Translations under genes and position numbers: made by a program | Part shown: positions 15,680 to 20,423 of the stretch, one piece after another | Position numbering within the stretch: position 1 is the stretch's first letter | Layout of the letters: each line of letters starts with the position of its first letter | The notes under the pieces: model-generated | Seen by the model: the letters and a program-made list of their open reading frames with translations, nothing else | The model's database searches: none | Told to the model about the DNA's origin: nothing | DNA from: an uncultured Fidelibacterota bacterium | GTDB taxonomy: Bacteria; Marinisomatota; Marinisomatia; Marinisomatales; TCS55 | Reading direction: 5' to 3' | NCBI GenBank assembly: GCA_913046805.1 | Contig: CAJWTA010000012.1 | Coordinates: 1 to 20,423, forward strand | DNA: 20,423 nucleotides

Positions 15680-18453
15680 TTAATGATGCTCAGTTTTATA
15701 ATTTTTTGATCTACCCTATTTCTATCAAAGACCTTTACCCTTGCAAAATAAACTCCAGACTCAACATCTCGAACATCCCATGGTATTTCGATCGTTGAGG
15801 AAGAATTTAAGGACATTAGTGTTGAAATATCATTAAATGAGGCTTTTTTAAATCCAGCAAGGTCATAAATATTAATTTCTATACTTTCATAGTCTTTTAC
15901 CTTAAGTCGAATTGTTATGTTTTCTCCGTATGAAGGATTTGGGTAAGCGTATGTCAGCGATCTATCTAGCAATGGTTGTATATTAACCAACCTTGTTGTA
16001 TCTATTTTTATGGTTCTTGAAAAGTCAGGTGATCCATACAAATAAGACCATTCATTATAGATGTCAGAATTATTCCATTGCTTGAAAAGATCTAAATGTT
16101 TAGAAAAAATAATAGCTTTTCTGTCATTAAATAGCCCCACAGATTTTAGATATGAGCTTAAAGGTAACGAGCTAATAGAAATAGTTCTTCCTTTAGAGTC
16201 AGCAATAATTAAACTTCTATCTTCTTGTTCATATATCAATTCGGGGTGACTGTCCCCAGAAATATCTGATATTAAAACGGTATTTATGGCAGATGCTTGT
16301 TTGGGAAATCCACTTTTACTTACTAGATTTTGATCAAAAGCATGAATATTACCTGAAGTGTCAACAGCTACTATATCAACCTCGCTATCTAGGTCTAAAT
16401 CAGTCAATGAAAAGGATTTGAAATTGTTTCTATTAAATGAAAATTGATCATACTCGTTAATAGCACTTGATATATCAATTTTCTTACCGTCTGGACCAGT
16501 AAAGTTGAGCAGATCATCCATTTCAGAAACCTGAACTAATTCATTTTGATCAATTTTAAAATAAAAATCTCCTTTGGCAAAGTATAGGGCCTTATCCTCT
16601 GATCCAATAAGGGTAATTTCCTCGCTTGTTTCAATTGATCGTTCCCAGACTTTAGTAAAATTTTCCTCATCATAATTGAAGCGAAATAAGCTGAAATAAT
16701 GAATATTATTTATCTTTTCAATGATTGCAAGGGATACTGGATCTGATTTTCTAACTACACTAAGTTGAATATCGTCAGAGCGAACTTCCTTAAAAGTCTT
16801 TGATTTGTCAATATGACTTGACCACCACAAACTATCTCCTTGTCCGATAAAATCTATTTCATCATCCTTATTAACGTCCCATTGGAAAAGGATACTTTTA
16901 TTTTTTTGATTAAAAAGCAATCGATTACCTTCATAGCTAAAATCAAAAAACATGGTAGTATCCGTTTTGGAAAAATTATCTATTCGTATTGATGACAAAT
17001 AGCCATCGTTGGTTTGTGTGTTTGGGTATGTGTAATTAGAAAATTCTAGACTATTTATGTTATTAGATCTGAAATATTGATCGTTGGAATTGAACCACAT
17101 ATCACCCCAATAACCAGAGGATGGATCGGTCAATAGGTTTGAGATATAACCAATGTCTTGAGCGCCATCTGCCTCCTCTAGGTCGATTCCTTTTGCTGTT
17201 CTATCGGCATTGATATTATAGCTTTCAATATTACTTAAAATTTTGGTCTCATCAATATGCCATATCAAAAACCCTGATGCAGGCATTCCAATATTGTAAT
17301 TATTTACTTTGGTTACTACACCATATTCATTTTTAATAATTCCCGTTGAGTCAAAAAGAACATTGATATAATTGGGATAGTTTTTTGTTCTTTCCCAAAC
17401 CGACAATCTTGCCGAATCGATATCCACGCCATACCTAAACCAATTATTTCTATTCTCAATTAAAAAATATTCAAAATCATTTAAATGTATTTTTGCAATA
17501 CTGTTTTTTTCAAGGCTGCTAAGGGTAAATCTTTGAGGCGATGTAAGGGTTAAAGGAGTTTCCCAGCCTGCGTATATTCTTGTCCATGGGTTCGGTGGTG
17601 AAGGAATCATACCTCTGCCATTATTTGAGCCTTGATCCATTAAGCCAAATACTCCAATACCAGACTCACCCGTGTCTATATTCCAAAGTGGAGGTAATCC
17701 TACAGCGAAACCAATCATAAGTGCCCATGTTCCAGTTATACTGTACTGAATATCACAGGGATTCTCAAGGTTATTGAAAATCAAAGGGTCCATAAGTGGA
17801 TGATTTTGAGACTCAGGAAGAATCAATCCTCTATCAATAGTCGAATTACCTACTTTAATGGGTTTATCTAAATTATTTTTGACCATCTGATTATCGATGA
17901 AAGTAGAAGGGATATCTTCAGGAGTTGGGTCTAAAAAAGGTAGTTTAAAATCTTGACCTAAACCGGGATGAATAACTGCAACTAAATCAAAATTCTCAAA
18001 ATTAATTTGATCTACCTCGAAAGCTTTTTCTACAGCGTCCTTTAACAGGCCAACAATCCTCTCTTGGTGAACATCTTCCATACCTAGTTCGTTATAAAAA
18101 TTCATCGGCTTGTTTAATTTATAGCTCGAATTATTAGGAAAAGGAAAAATTGCTGAGCTATCAATATCGATACCAAATTTATCATATGAGACAACTCTGA
18201 AATAATTATCAACAGCATTTATGTGTGATTGGAAATAATTTTTATCATGTGGAGGAGCATCAATGATATAATTATTGCAAATATCTGATGGAGTTAATAA
18301 AAAATTACCATCACCAGTAAAACCTGGATAATCACCATTTTCGAAAGACACACGTATAAATGCAATTTTAAGATCACCGGTAATTTGAGCAGATATAGCT
18401 CCTAAGGTAAAATATAAAAAAACAGCTGCGCGCATGCAACTGGCACGTAACAT
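15676..18453 (-). CDS. Secreted M6-peptidase-like protein, catalytic motif lost, with type IX sorting domain
   Basis: This 925-residue protein has a signal peptide ending near SAQ (about residue 22). Residues about 25-500 follow the M6 (immune inhibitor A) scaffold: GIGVFGLMDQGS (265-276), PWTRIYAGWETP (289-300), YFLIENRN (329-336), GFLIWHIDE (394-402) and DLEEADG (424-430). At the metal site, however, HEFGHxLGLPD is replaced by LMIGFAVGLPP (245-255), so it should be inactive as a protease. FG-GAP-like loops follow (526-534, 685-693, 730-738). The end (about 836-925) is a type A sorting domain: YPNPSYGENI, ESGVYFARV and a Lys-ending tail. The ATG at 18453 was chosen; a TTG one codon upstream and an ATG at 18435 (MRAAVFLYFTL) are alternatives. 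It lies 15 bp after the PorV-like gene. Confidence 0.82.
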   Translation of the reverse strand: MLRASCMRAAVFLYFTLGAISAQITGDLKIAFIRVSFENGDYPGFTGDGNFLLTPSDICNNYIIDAPPHDKNYFQSHINAVDNYFRVVSYDKFGIDIDSSAIFPFPNNSSYKLNKPMNFYNELGMEDVHQERIVGLLKDAVEKAFEVDQINFENFDLVAVIHPGLGQDFKLPFLDPTPEDIPSTFIDNQMVKNNLDKPIKVGNSTIDRGLILPESQNHPLMDPLIFNNLENPCDIQYSITGTWALMIGFAVGLPPLWNIDTGESGIGVFGLMDQGSNNGRGMIPSPPNPWTRIYAGWETPLTLTSPQRFTLSSLEKNSIAKIHLNDFEYFLIENRNNWFRYGVDIDSARLSVWERTKNYPNYINVLFDSTGIIKNEYGVVTKVNNYNIGMPASGFLIWHIDETKILSNIESYNINADRTAKGIDLEEADGAQDIGYISNLLTDPSSGYWGDMWFNSNDQYFRSNNINSLEFSNYTYPNTQTNDGYLSSIRIDNFSKTDTTMFFDFSYEGNRLLFNQKNKSILFQWDVNKDDEIDFIGQGDSLWWSSHIDKSKTFKEVRSDDIQLSVVRKSDPVSLAIIEKINNIHYFSLFRFNYDEENFTKVWERSIETSEEITLIGSEDKALYFAKGDFYFKIDQNELVQVSEMDDLLNFTGPDGKKIDISSAINEYDQFSFNRNNFKSFSLTDLDLDSEVDIVAVDTSGNIHAFDQNLVSKSGFPKQASAINTVLISDISGDSHPELIYEQEDRSLIIADSKGRTISISSLPLSSYLKSVGLFNDRKAIIFSKHLDLFKQWNNSDIYNEWSYLYGSPDFSRTIKIDTTRLVNIQPLLDRSLTYAYPNPSYGENITIRLKVKDYESIEINIYDLAGFKKASFNDISTLMSLNSSSTIEIPWDVRDVESGVYFARVKVFDRNRVDQKIIKLSIIK

Positions 18454-18468
18454 CAAACTATCTACGAG

Positions 18469-19830
18469 TTAAAACTGCATATTCATTGAAAATCGCATTG
18501 TGTTGGTCAAGGGATGTCCAACCGCTCCTGAAGTATAGCCAAAATCAAAACCATAATTTGAAAAGCGAAAACCAACTCCAAATGTTGGGTTAGAAATTTT
18601 ACCGGTTTTATCAAAATAATAGCCACTTCTTAAAGCAAAATAAGAAGAATACCAAAACTCCATTCCAAGATTGTGCACTAACTTATCGAGCTCATCTTGA
18701 AGGGATCTATCATCAGCCGAACCTACTTCTTTCTGACCCCATTCATTGTATTTCCCCCAGTTCTTATCTCCAAATGCTGCACCATACTCAACAGATGTAT
18801 TAATCATCTCATCGGCATCTCTAGACCCGTTACCGTTAGCATCTCCAGCCCATTCCCATCCACCAATTACACGATCAGAATCTTCGCCAGGAGGAGCTCT
18901 ATCTATATCTCCACCTAGTAGCCAATCATCAACCCATGAAGTAAATATTGCTTTGTATAGTGGATCCTTATGAGCTATCTCCATTTTACCGTTTTTGTTA
19001 TAATCGTTGTTTTTTAAACTCTCTTTTCCATTTTTATCATACCCACCAATGACTCCATCACCATCCCAATCCATATCTGGATAAGAAGAGACCAAAAGCT
19101 TGTCAACATCATAAACAAGAGTGAAGGTATTTTGATCGTTTTCAAAAGCTTTATAGGCCAAACCAAAAGTTAAATTGGTTGGCTGAGGATCTGCTTGATC
19201 TGGATCAATAAAGGATACTTTTGGTCCTATGTTTGTCATGGTGACACCCATATCTAGTTGTGGTGTAAGCCAACCTTTTTTCATATATCCAAGATCGAAT
19301 CCGAAGTCTACTGATGTGCCCTTCCCTTTTTCAGATCCAGTTCCAAGCTCAACAAGATGTTGATAGGAAAGTTTTGCGCTCATACCAAAAGAAGAGGATG
19401 AGGATAGTTGAGTACTATAGGACATAGCTCCAGCCATCATGTAAGAGGTAAAAGTACCTTGATATTGGGCGTATTCATCCATTCGCACCTGCTCACCAAG
19501 ATTGAGATAAATCAAATGCCCACCCAAAGTTCCAAGTGTTGGAAATTGTTTTCTAAAGCCTAAAAATTCGTAATACATGTCATCAGCTAGGCTGGGTAAC
19601 CAATTCACATGCATAACTGCCAATTCTGACCCTTCCTGAAAGGCTAGACCGGCAGGGTTCCAATAGCTTGCATAAGCATCATTTGCAACAGCAACCTGAG
19701 CTTCACCCATACCACCTGCACGTGCGCCAGGAGATATTAATAAAAAAATGGCTCCAGCATCACTTTGGCCTTTAATAGACGGACTACTGATTATCAGAAG
19801 AGCCGCCACAATTGAAAAAATACGTTTCAT
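18469..19830 (-). CDS. PorV/PorQ-family outer-membrane protein with EF-hand-like insertion
   Basis: This 453-residue protein has a signal peptide (1-21) and the family hallmark SPGARAGGMGEAQVAVANDA (33-52), then YWNPAGL (56-62), marking the FadL-like PorV/PorQ barrel. PorV of type IX secretion carries cargo to the attachment complex at the cell surface. Barrel strands continue to the end (RFSMNMQF, C-terminal Phe). Residues about 250-345 contain an insertion with three loops of EF-hand/dockerin spacing: D254-D265, D276-H287 and D330-E341. This makes it longer than the usual roughly 380-400 residues. A strong GGAAAGGA lies just before the ATG. The neighbouring type IX cargo supports a PorV-like job; whether it is the true PorV or a paralogue cannot be decided. 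Confidence 0.8.
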   Translation of the reverse strand: MKRIFSIVAALLIISSPSIKGQSDAGAIFLLISPGARAGGMGEAQVAVANDAYASYWNPAGLAFQEGSELAVMHVNWLPSLADDMYYEFLGFRKQFPTLGTLGGHLIYLNLGEQVRMDEYAQYQGTFTSYMMAGAMSYSTQLSSSSSFGMSAKLSYQHLVELGTGSEKGKGTSVDFGFDLGYMKKGWLTPQLDMGVTMTNIGPKVSFIDPDQADPQPTNLTFGLAYKAFENDQNTFTLVYDVDKLLVSSYPDMDWDGDGVIGGYDKNGKESLKNNDYNKNGKMEIAHKDPLYKAIFTSWVDDWLLGGDIDRAPPGEDSDRVIGGWEWAGDANGNGSRDADEMINTSVEYGAAFGDKNWGKYNEWGQKEVGSADDRSLQDELDKLVHNLGMEFWYSSYFALRSGYYFDKTGKISNPTFGVGFRFSNYGFDFGYTSGAVGHPLTNTMRFSMNMQF

Positions 19831-19979
19831 AAAAAGTCCTTTCCCGTATTGGGATATTTTTGTTTATGTTTGTAAAAGAAACGAATCAACCGTTAGCGTT
19901 ATGTATATAGCACTCCTGTAAATAATTATTTAGAAATTAAACTTTTAAACTCTATTCAAGCAAGAAAATACAAATATTT
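19831..19979 (-). promoter_or_regulatory. 149-bp upstream region of the PorV-like gene, probable promoter region
   Basis: This is the largest gene-free stretch in the window, between the TRAP permease stop and the PorV-like start. It is very AT-rich. A TTGATT/ATAAAC pair with 16-bp spacing lies near the gene, and a TATATA sits further up, but no hexamer pair is close to consensus. No hairpin followed by a T-run was found for the upstream gene. The size and the strong ribosome binding site argue that a new transcription unit begins here. Confidence 0.3.
19837..19844 (-). promoter_or_regulatory. Strong ribosome binding site of the PorV-like gene
   Basis: On the coding strand GGAAAGGA ends six bases before the ATG at 19828-19830. 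It is the best Shine-Dalgarno match seen in the window; most other starts here have none or only a short AAGG. This fits high expression of an abundant outer-membrane protein and fixes the start codon. Confidence 0.7.
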
Positions 19980-20423
19980 TTAATTAGTCACCCAAATTGA
20001 TAATATAGGGATATACGTAACCGCAATAACACTTAATAGCATTGCTACAAAAAAAGGAATTGTTGATTTATATATAGTTGGCATATCCTCATCAAACCTG
20101 TATGCTGATAAAAACAAATTCATTCCCACAGGAGGAGTCAAAAAGCCTAATTCTAAGTTTGCTATAAAAATAATAGCTAGATGAATAGGATCTATTCCAA
20201 AATAAGCACCTATCGGCGCTATTAAGGGAACCGAAATAATTATAGCAGAAAAAATATCCATCATACAGCCAATAGCTAAGAGAAAAATATTTAACATGAT
20301 TAAAAACACAAATTTTGAAGAAATGTTTGCCTTTACCCACTCTAACAATTGAAGAGGCACCTGAGCATCTACAAGAAAACTTGTTAAACCCATAGCTACG
20401 CCAAGAATTATCAAAACACCACC
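19980..20423 (-). CDS. TRAP transporter large permease (DctM-type), C-terminal fragment
   Basis: The last 148 codons of a gene that enters from the right edge, open in frame to the window end. The sequence is hydrophobic and carries the DctM/TRAP-L signatures: GCMMDIFSAIIISVPLIAPIG (about 57-77 of the fragment), then DPIHLAIIFIANLELGFLTPPVGMN with the conserved TPPVG motif. The large permease works with a small DctQ subunit and a periplasmic binding protein to import organic acids such as C4-dicarboxylates using an ion gradient; the substrate cannot be read here. The gene is 149 bp from the PorV-like start and probably belongs to a separate unit upstream. Confidence 0.9.
   Translation of the reverse strand, partial: GGVLIILGVAMGLTSFLVDAQVPLQLLEWVKANISSKFVFLIMLNIFLLAIGCMMDIFSAIIISVPLIAPIGAYFGIDPIHLAIIFIANLELGFLTPPVGMNLFLSAYRFDEDMPTIYKSTIPFFVAMLLSVIAVTYIPILSIWVTN

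Noticed and set aside
15676..18456. TTG start at 18456 for the M6-like gene
   Set aside because: An ATG follows immediately as the next codon and is the more usual start. A further ATG at 18435 would give an even cleaner signal peptide, so the TTG has no support.
18697..18973. Two overlapping plus-strand open frames opposite the PorV-like insertion
   Set aside because: They overlap each other in different frames and lie opposite Asp/Gly-rich loop codons that generate long stop-free antisense frames; no start signal is visible.
20092..20340. Minus-strand open frame of 82 codons within the TRAP permease region
   Set aside because: It is an alternative frame of the TRAP-L coding sequence, which has clear family motifs; the alternative protein is rich in Tyr, Phe and Ser with no domain.

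Overview
The window is AT-rich (about one third G+C by eye) and tightly packed. All 20 recognisable genes, two of them cut by the window edges, lie on the minus strand, many with 1-11 bp overlaps or short gaps. The mix points to a free-living Gram-negative bacterium of the Fibrobacterota-Chlorobiota-Bacteroidota (FCB) supergroup: an outer-membrane assembly lipoprotein (BamD), a PorV-type protein, a cargo protein with a type IX secretion sorting domain, an Omp85-type barrel and a TRAP transporter. My best guess is a marine Marinimicrobia (SAR406)-like genome, but that placement is inference from style and content, not from a phylogenetic marker comparison.

Read in the direction of transcription (from high to low coordinates), the first block is envelope biology: the end of a TRAP transporter large permease; a PorV/PorQ-family outer-membrane protein carrying three EF-hand-like loops; a secreted M6-peptidase-like protein with a type IX sorting domain whose zinc motif is destroyed; a 976-residue outer-membrane protein joining an intact HExxH peptidase domain, a TolB-like propeller and an Omp85 barrel; a small DUF5683-like membrane protein; and BamD.

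The next block is housekeeping: nadD (NAD synthesis), a YrbG-type Na+/Ca2+ exchanger, ftsE-ftsX (divisome ABC complex), then hrcA-grpE-dnaJ (heat-shock repressor and DnaK co-chaperones, with no dnaK here). A 105-bp gap separates this from a two-gene unit that looks like a degenerate pseudopilin-type membrane protein plus a PilM/GspL-like membrane protein. The last block is rsmD-coaD (16S rRNA methylation, CoA synthesis), an FmdB-type zinc ribbon, icd (NADP isocitrate dehydrogenase) and the start of obg.

The most unusual part is 12.7-19.8 kb. There a type IX secretion shuttle-type protein, a catalytically dead type IX cargo and a peptidase-propeller-Omp85 fusion lie in immediate succession upstream of bamD. 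This could be one cell-surface module. No tRNA, rRNA, CRISPR array, insertion sequence or convincing intrinsic terminator was found, and no gene-free stretch exceeds 150 bases.
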